From NCBI GenBank assembly GCA_015654925.1, contig JAATFX010000051.1:22702-86701 (forward strand): DNA of 64,000 bases, in the 5' to 3' direction. The position numbers and the translations under genes are program-made. Shown here piece by piece: positions 26,653-40,182 of the stretch. Source of the stretch: Enterobacterales bacterium (GTDB lineage: Bacteria; Pseudomonadota; Gammaproteobacteria; Enterobacterales; Enterobacteriaceae). Every line of letters begins with the position of its first letter. Position 1 is the stretch's first letter. The notes under the pieces are model-generated. The model made no database searches. It saw only the letters and a program-made list of their open reading frames with translations, and had not been told where the DNA came from.

Positions 26653-28581
26653 ATGAGAAACGTTGAGTACCATGGAAGGAACCTAATACGGCACCCATTT
26701 TTTCTGGCATTCACTATTATTATTGGTGTCTTGTTAAGTTACTATTTTGTTTCGATAAATTTCAGTGCCGACAACGACGTTGCAAACTCGGCTATCGTGT
26801 GGCATGAAATCGAACAATATGGCTTTTCCGTATTATCCCAGTGGCGTCCCACACCGGATAACTGGTACTTTTCTACGTATCCGATCCATTTTTTAATATT
26901 CGAACTCACGGGTTCTTCTTCAGCACGGATCATCAAATTCATCGAAATATTTCAAGTTTTTCTGGCTGCATTTATCGCCACGCTGATCTGTTATAGAAAA
27001 ACTCAGAGCCACTATGCTTTATTATTGATTCCTTTCTTTTGCGGACTGTCTGCGTTTGCCTACAGTGTCGCCTATATTTCTCATCCTTTTTCGCATAACC
27101 TGACCAACGTCTATGGTTTATTGTGTATTTACCTGTATATGGTTAAACCAAAAACGGTAAATTTATATTATGAAACGAGAATTTGTGCCCTGATACTTAT
27201 TGCCTCCATATCCGATCCCTGGTTTCAGGCAGCCTATTATCTGCCACTCTTCCTGACCAGCATCTATAGCGTGTTCCTTGCCGGGACGCAGGCAAAAAAA
27301 AGCATCATCCCATTGTTTATAACCGGAATTATTTTATTTACCCATCTGATCGAACGGACGCTGCATTTACCCGTGGCGCGGTTCTCCCTGGGTTCGCCTG
27401 AGCAAATGCTGTCAAACGCCTACTGGTTCTTGGTAGGTTTGGGCGGCAGCCTGAATTTCTTTTTTGTACAAACCGATAATCTCAATATTTTTTCCTCTAT
27501 TATCATCATCATTCTCTATTTTTATGCGCTGATGATAAATAAGAAACGCGATACGATAGATTTAGTTGTCTTTCTTTCACTGGCAGGCATTACCTCCGCA
27601 TTTATTTTGAGCAATGTACCGGGTGCACCTTTCAGCGCGCGTTTTTTTGTCAACATCATATATCTATCCATTATCGTCATCTTTACGAGCGCTCTGATCA
27701 ATACAAAAAAATGGCTACTGGCCGCTATGGCCATACTTTTCATGTCCGGTGTTTATTCTCATTGGCACGCTGCCATAAATAGTTCAGATCGGAGCACGGC
27801 GGAATTACATGCGTTTCTGGAGAAAAATAAACTCTATTACGGCTTCGGTCCCTATTGGGGCAGCAAGGCCCTAGCTATTACTTGGGATAGCGGGTGGAAA
27901 ATAAATATCCGCCCTGTCTCTTTTGATAAAATCAATGGATTCATGAAACTTGGCGGCCGTTCCCAATCTTTTGATTATTGGTATATTCCTGAAAATAACG
28001 AAGCTCCGCAAAGACAGTTTATTGCCTTGGCGTCAGAAGGTGAAGAGTGTCCAAATTTACAACTATGCCTCGACGGTGTGGTTAAACAGTTTGGCGAGCC
28101 AGCGGAAAAGCTGATTTTTAACAATATTTTATTCTATATTTACAATAGACCTATTATTGCCTATTCGGTCCCCGAGTTAACATCCGCAGGGGATATCCAG
28201 TTTGGGTGGGAATATAATAACTATATCTGGCAGGGCTGGGATCAACCTGAACCGAGACTCCGTTGGACCGACGGTCGGTCTTCGGAAATATTATTGCATC
28301 AAGCCTCGCCTTGGCATCAGGGTACTTTTTTAATTTCAGCAACAAGTTATCAGCCACTACAGGGTACCATATTCTATAACGGCGTTAAGATCAAAGAGTT
28401 AGATTTGCAACCTGGGGAGCAAAATATTCATTTCAACATTGATAACCAAGGAACCAGCAACGGTGAAATCAAGATAACATTTTCATTCGATGCGGTAAAA
28501 AGCCAGCGTGAAATGGGCATTGGAACGGAGCGAAAAAAACGCGGCCTGGCCTTTAAAACCATCACTTACAGCTTTAATTGA
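26653..28581 (+). CDS. Large membrane protein, probable GT-C glycosyltransferase of unknown target
   Basis: A 642-residue protein, not recognised at gene level. The N-terminal two thirds has about ten hydrophobic segments; the first loop contains FSADND (Asp40, Asp42), placed where GT-C enzymes have their catalytic acid, then the extracytoplasmic C-terminal part (from about residue 385) is soluble and ends in a beta-rich region. The layout is the same as the transferase at 21411-23495, although the sequences differ. AT-rich codon use marks it as acquired. It stands alone 120 bases after sbcB with an ATG at 26653. Envelope glycosylation is inferred only. Confidence 0.55.
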   Translation: MRNVEYHGRNLIRHPFFLAFTIIIGVLLSYYFVSINFSADNDVANSAIVWHEIEQYGFSVLSQWRPTPDNWYFSTYPIHFLIFELTGSSSARIIKFIEIFQVFLAAFIATLICYRKTQSHYALLLIPFFCGLSAFAYSVAYISHPFSHNLTNVYGLLCIYLYMVKPKTVNLYYETRICALILIASISDPWFQAAYYLPLFLTSIYSVFLAGTQAKKSIIPLFITGIILFTHLIERTLHLPVARFSLGSPEQMLSNAYWFLVGLGGSLNFFFVQTDNLNIFSSIIIIILYFYALMINKKRDTIDLVVFLSLAGITSAFILSNVPGAPFSARFFVNIIYLSIIVIFTSALINTKKWLLAAMAILFMSGVYSHWHAAINSSDRSTAELHAFLEKNKLYYGFGPYWGSKALAITWDSGWKINIRPVSFDKINGFMKLGGRSQSFDYWYIPENNEAPQRQFIALASEGEECPNLQLCLDGVVKQFGEPAEKLIFNNILFYIYNRPIIAYSVPELTSAGDIQFGWEYNNYIWQGWDQPEPRLRWTDGRSSEILLHQASPWHQGTFLISATSYQPLQGTIFYNGVKIKELDLQPGEQNIHFNIDNQGTSNGEIKITFSFDAVKSQREMGIGTERKKRGLAFKTITYSFN

Positions 28582-28667
28582 TCTCCGTCCCGGCCCGAAG
28601 ACCAGGAGTTTCTACCGCGTTCACATAAGTGCCTGACTGCATCGATCCAATGCGGCAGGCCCTCCCG

Positions 28668-30116
28668 CTAGACGTTTTTCAACATCCAGTCGATTTCGGT
28701 TTCCGTCACCAAACGCTCGAAATAGTTCAGCTCCGCCTGCTTGCAGGCATGGAATACCTGACAGAAGCGCTCCCCCAGCAGTGACGGCAATACCGGGTTG
28801 TCCCGAAACATTCGCAGCGCTTCGCTTTGACGCAGCGGCAGCGGTTTACCTTCACCGATCCCGCCGCTGCCGGTGACCTGCGCCGGCAGCGGCAGCGGGT
28901 TATCAAGCCCATGCACCACGCCGGCCAGCGCCGCGGCCAACGCCAAATACGGATTGGCGTCCGCACCGGCCACCCGGTATTCCACCCGATGATTTTGCCG
29001 GTCGCTACAGGGAATGCGCAGCGCCGCCGTGCGGTTATTTACCCCCCAGGTGGCCCGGGTGGGCACATACATGCCCGGCTGGAAACGCCGGAAGGCGTTG
29101 ACATTGGGGGCCAGCAGCGCCATGGACGCCGGCATTAAATCCAGCATTCCGGCCAGCACGCGGCGCATCAGATCGGAATTGCCGCCGTCCTGGTTTGACA
29201 AGGCATTATTGCCCAGGCGGTCGAGCAGGCTGAGATGAATATGCATGCCGCTGCCCGCAAAAGCCGCATACGGTTTGGCCATAAACGTGGCGTCCATACC
29301 GCTTTTTTCCGCCGCCAGCCGCACCAGCCGTTTCAATTGCAAGGCGCGATCGCAGGCTTTCAGCGGATCGTCGCAATGGTGCAGATTGATCTCGAACTGG
29401 CCCGGCGCCGACTCCGCCACCGCGCCGGTGGCGGCCAGTTTTTGCAACTGGGCCAGCCGGTCGATTTCCTTGAGCACATCGGCGAAGATATCCAGATTAT
29501 CCAGGGAATACACCTGGCAGCGCGTATGGCGCTCGCCGGTATGCGGCGCACACGGCGGCTGCAATAAACCGCCCGCGTCGCGCCGTTTATCCACCAGGTA
29601 GAATTCCAGTTCTACCGCCGCCACCGGCGAAATACCGCGCCGCCGCACGGCCTGCAACACCCGGGCCAGCACATTGCGCGGCGCCACGTCAAAAGCGGCG
29701 CCGTCTTCATCACGCATGGTCAGCAATAACTGGGCGGTCGTTTCAGGATCGGCGGCGGACGGGATAAGGCTACCGGCCACCGGCACGCACATCAGATCCG
29801 GCTCGCCTTTTTCCTGGCCGAGACCGGCCGCTTCCACGGTGTGGCCGTAGAGGTTGATGGCAAATATCGAAGCGGGGAAATAACATCCGGCTTCAAGAGT
29901 AAACAGGCCGGCAATGGGGAGGCGTTTACCGCGAAAACAACCGTTAAGATCGGTGAGGAGAATATCGACGTGCTGGGTCTGGGGGTGGCGTTCCAGGTAA
30001 GAAGCCATCTCACGCTGGAACGCGCTGGTTCGATGCTCACTTACCGGCCTGCCCTGGCGCAGCGGCGCAGTCGCGTCCGGCGCCGGGAATGTGTCGACTG
30101 CTACGAGATTTTGCAT
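28668..30116 (-). CDS. puuA: Gamma-glutamylputrescine synthetase-like (glutamine synthetase family)
   Basis: A 482-residue member of the type I glutamine synthetase fold. The ATP/metal motifs are visible: ELEFYLVD (Glu ligands), GQFEINLHH, the signature FMAKPYAAFAGSGMHIHLSL and NRTAALRIP with the phosphate-binding Arg. Similarity in wording to PuuA, which ligates putrescine to glutamate in the first step of putrescine breakdown, is good; other glutamate-amine ligases share this fold. The other puu genes are not nearby. A divergent regulatory gap of 113 bases separates it from yeeZ. Substrate is therefore likely but not certain. Confidence 0.78.
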   Translation of the reverse strand: MQNLVAVDTFPAPDATAPLRQGRPVSEHRTSAFQREMASYLERHPQTQHVDILLTDLNGCFRGKRLPIAGLFTLEAGCYFPASIFAINLYGHTVEAAGLGQEKGEPDLMCVPVAGSLIPSAADPETTAQLLLTMRDEDGAAFDVAPRNVLARVLQAVRRRGISPVAAVELEFYLVDKRRDAGGLLQPPCAPHTGERHTRCQVYSLDNLDIFADVLKEIDRLAQLQKLAATGAVAESAPGQFEINLHHCDDPLKACDRALQLKRLVRLAAEKSGMDATFMAKPYAAFAGSGMHIHLSLLDRLGNNALSNQDGGNSDLMRRVLAGMLDLMPASMALLAPNVNAFRRFQPGMYVPTRATWGVNNRTAALRIPCSDRQNHRVEYRVAGADANPYLALAAALAGVVHGLDNPLPLPAQVTGSGGIGEGKPLPLRQSEALRMFRDNPVLPSLLGERFCQVFHACKQAELNYFERLVTETEIDWMLKNV

Positions 30117-30229
30117 AGATTACCCGCTCAAGCATCCTGTCTTCATACATTGGCGGACAGCAAACCGGCCTGCGCGAAATTACGCCTGCTTTAAAAACAT
30201 AGCGGTTACCCCGTTCCTTGGCAAATTTA

Positions 30230-31063
30230 CTACGACAACCTCATCGGCATTAGCGCCGGATCGGGATATAAATATTCAAACCCCAATTCACGGCAAATCC
30301 GGCTGCCGTCGATAATCTTGCCGGTGTCGCGCTCATCGGCGGCCAAATACTCCGGCGGCGCCAGATCCAGTTCACGCGCCCGATCCGGGTAATAGTCGCG
30401 TTTTGCCGGATGGCGCGGCGCGCATATATTATAAATATGCCCGCCCTTGGGCAGCTTGAGCAATTGCTCGATGGCCGCAATTACATCCGATTGATGCACC
30501 AGGTTCACGCCGTGGGAACCTCCCGCCAGACCGGTTTTACCGGCCAGAAACCGCCCGGGATGGCGGCTTGGCCCCACCAGCCCGGCCAGCCGCAGGATAT
30601 CCACCGACGTGTTGGGCAACCGGTGCAACCAGCGTTCCAGCTCCACCAGGGAAATCGCCGACGGCGTCACCGGCGCCAGCGGGCTATCTTCGCGCAGGGT
30701 GCCCCGCGCCTCGCCGTAGACCGAGGTGGAGCTGGTGAAGATAATACGCGGCACGCCAAAGGCCAGGGCGCTGTCCACCACCTGCTGCACCGCCAGGCAG
30801 TATTGATCGGCGCGCTCCGTGGTGCGCCCGGCCGGCAGGGTAACCACCAGCGCGTCAACCTGGAACAGCGCCGCCAGATCGTCCTGTTCGGCGTTGATTT
30901 CCGGCGTCAGCAATAGCGGATAGCATTCCACGCCGCACATGCGGGCCGCTTCCACGCCGTCGGGGGTGGTCTTGGTGCCGGTGACCCGATAACCCCGGGC
31001 AAGCAGCGAAAGCGCCAGCGGCATTCCCAGCCAGCCTAAACCGACGATGGCAATTTTTTTCAT
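30230..31063 (-). CDS. yeeZ: NAD(P)-binding epimerase-like protein YeeZ
   Basis: A 277-residue short-chain dehydrogenase/epimerase-like protein. It opens with KIAIVGLGWLGMPLAL (Rossmann Gly motif) and later has IIFTSSTSVYGEA, where epimerases keep Ser/Tyr catalytic residues, and DVDILRLAGLVGPSRHPGRF-like wording typical of YeeZ. The E. coli protein is uncharacterised. It lies immediately upstream of, and divergent from, the his operon, precisely as in E. coli. Earlier names calling it an ATP-nucleotide glycosyltransferase are not supported by sequence. Confidence 0.92.
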   Translation of the reverse strand: MKKIAIVGLGWLGMPLALSLLARGYRVTGTKTTPDGVEAARMCGVECYPLLLTPEINAEQDDLAALFQVDALVVTLPAGRTTERADQYCLAVQQVVDSALAFGVPRIIFTSSTSVYGEARGTLREDSPLAPVTPSAISLVELERWLHRLPNTSVDILRLAGLVGPSRHPGRFLAGKTGLAGGSHGVNLVHQSDVIAAIEQLLKLPKGGHIYNICAPRHPAKRDYYPDRARELDLAPPEYLAADERDTGKIIDGSRICRELGFEYLYPDPALMPMRLS

Positions 31064-31234
31064 TCTTCCTCACTCTCTAAATACTGACGCTGCAGGCGCT
31101 GACCCTTCAGGCGCTGACGCTCATACGGCGATGTCGATTACCCATGCTAATTTTACGCTTTGGCGCCCACAAATGCTCGATTCACCCAAAACAATTGTTC
31201 GTGACGGCAAAAACCGGCATGCCGGCAAAAAAAG

Positions 31235-31266
31235 TTGCACTTGTTTTGCACTTCTTACTTGCACTT
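31235..31266. promoter_or_regulatory. Three TTGCACTT repeats in the his promoter region
   Basis: TTGCACTT occurs at 31235, 31246 and 31259, with starts 11 and 13 bases apart, about 100 bases ahead of the leader peptide. TTGCAC may serve as a -35 box for a weak -10 such as TAAAGA at 31272. The triple copy could be chance or an operator; the exact promoter cannot be settled by eye. Confidence 0.3.
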
Positions 31267-31366
31267 CCGACTAAAGATCGTTAGCTTAAATACGCAGATG
31301 ACTTATCGTATCAATACTATTTGCACAGCATAGCTACCAAAACTATGCGGCGCTACGGAAACCATA

Positions 31367-31414
31367 ATGAATAACGTTCTGTTTAACCACCATCATCACC
31401 ATCATCCTGACTAG
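31367..31414 (+). CDS. hisL: his operon leader peptide
   Basis: ATG at 31367 encodes the 15-residue MNNVLFNHHHHHHPD, with six consecutive His codons (seven in E. coli) and TAG stop. Ribosome stalling at these codons when charged His-tRNA is scarce prevents formation of the downstream terminator and lets the operon be transcribed. Confidence 0.97.
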   Translation: MNNVLFNHHHHHHPD

Positions 31415-31477
31415 TCTTTCAGGCGATTGGTGCTGGAAGACATAATATCTTCCAGTGGCGCAGAATGTAAGAGAGAG

Positions 31478-31508
31478 CCCTCGGAAGATAACTTCCGAGG
31501 GTTTTTTT
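31478..31508 (+). terminator. his attenuator
   Basis: CCCTCGGAAG (31478-31487) and CTTCCGAGGG (31492-31501) form a perfect 10-bp stem with a four-base loop, followed by seven T. It lies 64 bases after hisL and 41 before hisG. The intervening TCTTCCAG and CTGGAAGA segments can form the alternative antiterminator structures of the classic his leader. Confidence 0.95.
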
Positions 31509-31548
31509 ATGGGCAAAATAAATCATATATTTTAGGGCAGAGGACATT

Positions 31549-32448
31549 ATGTTGGACAAATCACGGTTACGGATAGCGATGCAAAAATCAGGCAGGCTGA
31601 GCAAGGAATCCCAGCAATTGCTTGAGCACTGCGGCATCAAAATCAACTTGCAGCAGCAGCGCCTGCTGGCCTTCGCGGAAAATATGCCCATCGATATCAT
31701 GCGCGTGCGCGACGACGATATACCGGGCCTGGTGATGGACGGCGTGGTCGATCTGGGCATCATCGGCGAAAACGTGCTGGAAGAGGAACTGCTTAACCGC
31801 CGCGCCCAGGGCGAAGACCCTCACTACTATATTTTGCGCCGCCTGGATTTTGGCGGCTGCCGCCTGTCGCTGGCGCTGCCGCTGGACGAACCTTTCACCG
31901 GCCCGCAATGCCTGCAAGGTAAGCGTATCGCCACGTCCTATCCGCATTTGCTTAAGCAATACCTCGACAAACTCGGCGTTAATTTTAAATCCTGTCTGCT
32001 CAATGGGTCAGTTGAAGTCGCACCCCGCGCCGGGCTGGCGGACGCCATTTGCGATTTGGTCTCCACCGGCGCGACGCTTGAAGCCAACGGGCTGCGTGAA
32101 GTTGAGGTTATCTATCGCTCCAAAGCCTGCCTGATTCAAAGCAATGTGGAGCTGCCGCCGGCCAAACAGGCGCTGGTGGATAAACTGATGTTGCGCATCC
32201 AGGGCGTAATCCAGGCGCGCGAATCAAAATATATCATGCTGCATGCGCCCGCCGAGCGCCTGGACGAGATTATCGCCCTGCTGCCGGGAGCCGAGCGTCC
32301 GACTATCCTCCCCCTGGCCGGCGACAAACATCGCGTCGCCATGCATATGGTGAGCAGCGAGACCCTGTTCTGGGAAACCATGGAAAATCTCAAAGCCCTC
32401 GGCGCCAGCTCGATACTGGTGCTGCCGATTGAAAAAATGATGGAGTAA
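31549..32448 (+). CDS. hisG: ATP phosphoribosyltransferase
   Basis: A 299-residue long-form HisG, the first and feedback-regulated step of histidine synthesis: ATP plus PRPP gives phosphoribosyl-ATP. The PRPP-binding region is [18 protein letters not shown], and the C-terminal domain (from about residue 225, with KYIMLHAP) is the histidine-binding regulatory domain. Length equals the E. coli enzyme. First structural gene behind the attenuator; the gap to hisD is only six bases. Confidence 0.98.
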   Translation: MLDKSRLRIAMQKSGRLSKESQQLLEHCGIKINLQQQRLLAFAENMPIDIMRVRDDDIPGLVMDGVVDLGIIGENVLEEELLNRRAQGEDPHYYILRRLDFGGCRLSLALPLDEPFTGPQCLQGKRIATSYPHLLKQYLDKLGVNFKSCLLNGSVEVAPRAGLADAICDLVSTGATLEANGLREVEVIYRSKACLIQSNVELPPAKQALVDKLMLRIQGVIQARESKYIMLHAPAERLDEIIALLPGAERPTILPLAGDKHRVAMHMVSSETLFWETMENLKALGASSILVLPIEKMME

Positions 32449-32454
32449 GCGGCG

Positions 32455-35970
<3,516 letters not shown>

Positions 35971-35971
<1 letters not shown>

Positions 35972-36561
35972 TGAAGGTCGTGATCCTGGATACCGGCTGT
36001 GCCAACCTGTTCTCCGTCACCGCCGCGGTGCGCCGTCTCGGCTACCAGCCGGTGGTGAGCCGCGAAACCGATATCGTGCTGCACGCGGATAAACTGTTCC
36101 TGCCGGGCGTCGGCACCGCGCGGGCGGCCATGGATCAATTGCGCGAGCGGGATCTGATCGACCTGGTCAAAGCCTGCACCCAGCCGGTTTTGGGTATCTG
36201 CCTGGGCATGCAGCTGCTGGGCAGCGGCAGCGACGAAAACGGCGGCACCGCTACGCTGGGTATCATCGATACGCCGGTAACCAAGATGACTGATTTTGGT
36301 TTGCCACTGCCCCATATGGGCTGGAACCAAGTGCATCCGCATAATAATAACCGGTTGTTTCGCGGCATCGCCGACGGCAGCTATTTCTATTTCGTCCACG
36401 GTTATGCCATGCCCCTGTGCGCCGCCACCATTGCGCAAACCCATTATGGCGAGCCCTTCACCGCGGCGGTGGAACAGGATAATTTTTTCGGCGTACAGTT
36501 TCATCCTGAACGCTCCGGCGCCGCTGGCGCCCAACTGCTGAAAAACTTTCTGGAGATGTAA
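35971..36561 (+). CDS. hisH: Imidazole glycerol phosphate synthase, glutaminase subunit
   Basis: A 196-residue class I glutamine amidotransferase. The nucleophile Cys lies in [11 protein letters not shown] and the catalytic His-Glu pair in [12 protein letters not shown]. It supplies ammonia through a tunnel to HisF for closure of the imidazole ring. Located between hisB and hisA with one-base and three-base junctions. Confidence 0.97.
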
Positions 36562-38056
<1,495 letters not shown>

Positions 38057-38063
<7 letters not shown>

Positions 38064-38668
38064 CCGAACAACAGCGCAGCCAGTTGGATTGGACTAAAAC
38101 CCAGGACATGCTGCCCGCCATTATCCAGCATGCCGTCTCCGGCGAAGTGCTGATGATGGGCTATATGAACCGCCAGGCCCTGCAGGTTACCGAAGAGACC
38201 GGCAAAGTCACCTTTTTTTCACGCACCAAACAGCGGCTGTGGACCAAAGGCGAAAGCTCAGGCAATTTCCTGCGCGTGGTGAGCATTCACCCCGATTGCG
38301 ATAACGATACGCTATTGATCCTGGCCAATCCCGACGGGCCGACTTGCCATACCGGCACCAGCAGCTGTTTTTATCCGGCCGCCACCGACTGGGGATTCCT
38401 GCATAATCTGGAGACCCTGCTGGCGGAACGCAAAACCGCCGATCCTGAAAGCTCCTATACCGCGCGCCTTTATGCCAGCGGCACCAAGCGCATCGCCCAA
38501 AAAGTGGGGGAAGAAGGCGTGGAGACCGCCCTGGCGGCCACGGTGCACGATCGGGAGGAACTCACCAACGAAGCGGCGGATTTGGTTTATCATCTGCTGG
38601 TGCTGCTGCAGGATCAGGACTTGGATCTGGGCAAGGTGATCGGCCGGCTGCGCGAGCGCCACCAGTAA
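38057..38668 (+). CDS. hisI: Bifunctional phosphoribosyl-AMP cyclohydrolase / phosphoribosyl-ATP pyrophosphatase
   Basis: A 203-residue HisIE fusion, steps 2 and 3 of the pathway. The cyclohydrolase part has [13 protein letters not shown] and the zinc ligands in [10 protein letters not shown] and CHTGTSSCF; the pyrophosphatase part (from about residue 110) has the helical [11 protein letters not shown] and [11 protein letters not shown] metal motifs. It is the last gene of the operon; no clear terminator follows, only degenerate repeats. Confidence 0.97.
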
Positions 38669-38697
38669 ATCCGTAAGGGGTAGTTACTCTACCGCGC

Positions 38698-38844
38698 CTG
38701 GCCCGCTGGATTGGCGGCCCAGGTTGCTTGTACCAAAGGGCTACCGATTATTGCATCTGGCCCGCTAAATTGGCGTGCCGGATTGCTCATGCTGCCAAAA
38801 TGGCTAACGTTTATCGCTTCCGGCCCGCCGGATGCGCGGCCCAG
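38698..38844. repeat. Three degenerate tandem repeats of about 60 bp after the his operon
   Basis: Units start at 38698, 38757 and 38820 with CTGGCCCGCTGGATTGGCG, CTGGCCCGCTAAATTGGCG and CCGGCCCGCCGGATGCGCG. The third unit is cut short at about 38844 close to the end of the next gene. They fill most of the gap between hisI and the coiled-coil gene. Role unknown; they could terminate his transcripts or be an extragenic repeat. Confidence 0.7.
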
Positions 38845-38853
38845 TTGTAATCG

Positions 38854-39933
38854 TTAAAACCTGAATTTCTGTTTAACTTTCTTTCCTAGCGACTTCACCT
38901 GTTCTTCCAGGCGTTTGGCTTCCCGCTTGGCCTGTTCTTCCAGGCGTTTGGCTTCCCGCTTGACCTGTTCTTCTATGCGTCTGGCTTCCCGGTCCAGTTT
39001 GTCTTTTGTGATCTTGTCTTTAAGATCAGAAATCTTTGACTGACAGAGATCGCGGGCATGTTTGAACTCCTTTTCGCTTTGAGAATATGCGGTTTTCAGC
39101 GCACCGCTGGCCTGCTCCACAATGCGCTTGGATTCACGCTCAACTGAGTGGCTGTCAATGCCGGTCCGGCCCTTCAGGCGCTTCAGCTCGTCCTCGAACT
39201 GCGAACGCACTCTTTGCAACTCATGGCCGCCTTTATCCTGAAGCTGTTTCAAGTACACCTTGACGGCGTCCGGTTGAACACCGCTCTGCTCTTGAAGTTC
39301 ACCGACATCCAGCTCTGAGTCAGCCTCCGACCGGGCCTGGGCCAAATTATTAATTATCTGATCCATCGCGCGATTAAGCTCCAGTTCGAACTCAGACAGC
39401 AGCTCGTCGTTTTGCGCGTTCAACTGCATAATCGCCTGGTCCAAATACTCATCAACGGCACGACTTTCGTGCTCCGGCACCGCACCGTCCGCCCCAACGC
39501 CAGGCGCGGGTTCGGCTGCCGCGTCCGACCCTTGGCCGACGTCCGGCGGGACAACGGCTTCGGGCTGCATGTCCTGCCCTGGCGCGTGCCGAGAGGCCTC
39601 CTGGCTATTGATATGGATTTGCTCGCAGCGGGCTTTGACTCTGCTGGCGAATGCCTGGATCGCCCCTGGGCCTTGTCCGGGATGATCGAGTTCTACGGTC
39701 CGGCCGTTATTAACATCGGTCAAATAATCTTTGATGGAATGGTAGCTTTGGGCGACATCCCCCTGATGGCGGTCGATATTGTCGAGCAGCGACGCGGGTA
39801 AGGGCTTTTCATGGGAGCATACTGTTTTCAGCGACGTTTTTATGACCTCCAGCGATGTACGGTTGGCATCGGACTCCCCGCACATGGCTGCGGATTGTAG
39901 AGGGGTAATCGACTTATTAATTCCATTGAACAT
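38854..39933 (-). CDS. Orphan coiled-coil protein, candidate secreted effector
   Basis: A 359-residue protein that I cannot assign to a family. Residues 1-175 are polar and partly disordered (many Ser, Asn, Pro, Ala), the rest is charged alpha helix: long coiled coil from about 175, ending in three 11-residue units of the type REAKRLEEQVK and a basic tail KKVKQKFRF. There is no signal peptide or membrane segment. A perfect AAGGAG stands before the ATG at 39933. With the next two genes, also in minus orientation, it forms a three-gene orphan block between hisI and manB. The disordered N-terminus plus helical body resembles type III effectors, but no secretion gene is in the window, so this is a hypothesis. 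Confidence 0.6.
   Translation of the reverse strand: MFNGINKSITPLQSAAMCGESDANRTSLEVIKTSLKTVCSHEKPLPASLLDNIDRHQGDVAQSYHSIKDYLTDVNNGRTVELDHPGQGPGAIQAFASRVKARCEQIHINSQEASRHAPGQDMQPEAVVPPDVGQGSDAAAEPAPGVGADGAVPEHESRAVDEYLDQAIMQLNAQNDELLSEFELELNRAMDQIINNLAQARSEADSELDVGELQEQSGVQPDAVKVYLKQLQDKGGHELQRVRSQFEDELKRLKGRTGIDSHSVERESKRIVEQASGALKTAYSQSEKEFKHARDLCQSKISDLKDKITKDKLDREARRIEEQVKREAKRLEEQAKREAKRLEEQVKSLGKKVKQKFRF
38898..38996 (-). repeat. Three 33-bp tandem repeats in the coiled-coil gene
   Basis: Units begin at 38898, 38931 and 38964; the first two differ at one of 33 positions, the third at several. They encode hendecads (11 residues), a coiled-coil period other than the heptad. Confidence 0.9.
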
Positions 39934-40182
39934 TTAAACTCCTTATTACAAAATAAAAATATTCCATTAATGAACAACGTATATTATTTCTTGGAAATCA
40001 TATACTCTTAGCGTTTCCATTAATTAAAAAAATTATGCCGAACACATGCTCGCCCGTCAAGTCCACGCGAGCGTTTTATAAAAGTTTACAATAAATAATA
40101 ATGTCATTAATACATATTAAGCACAGAAACTAATAATAGTGAAATATGTACGTATATAGCAACTATGAGTAATCAATCTGAG

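Noticed and set aside
31381..31405. CAC/CAT run as a possible vector-derived His-tag
   Set aside because: It is the hisL leader peptide in its proper place ahead of the attenuator and hisG.
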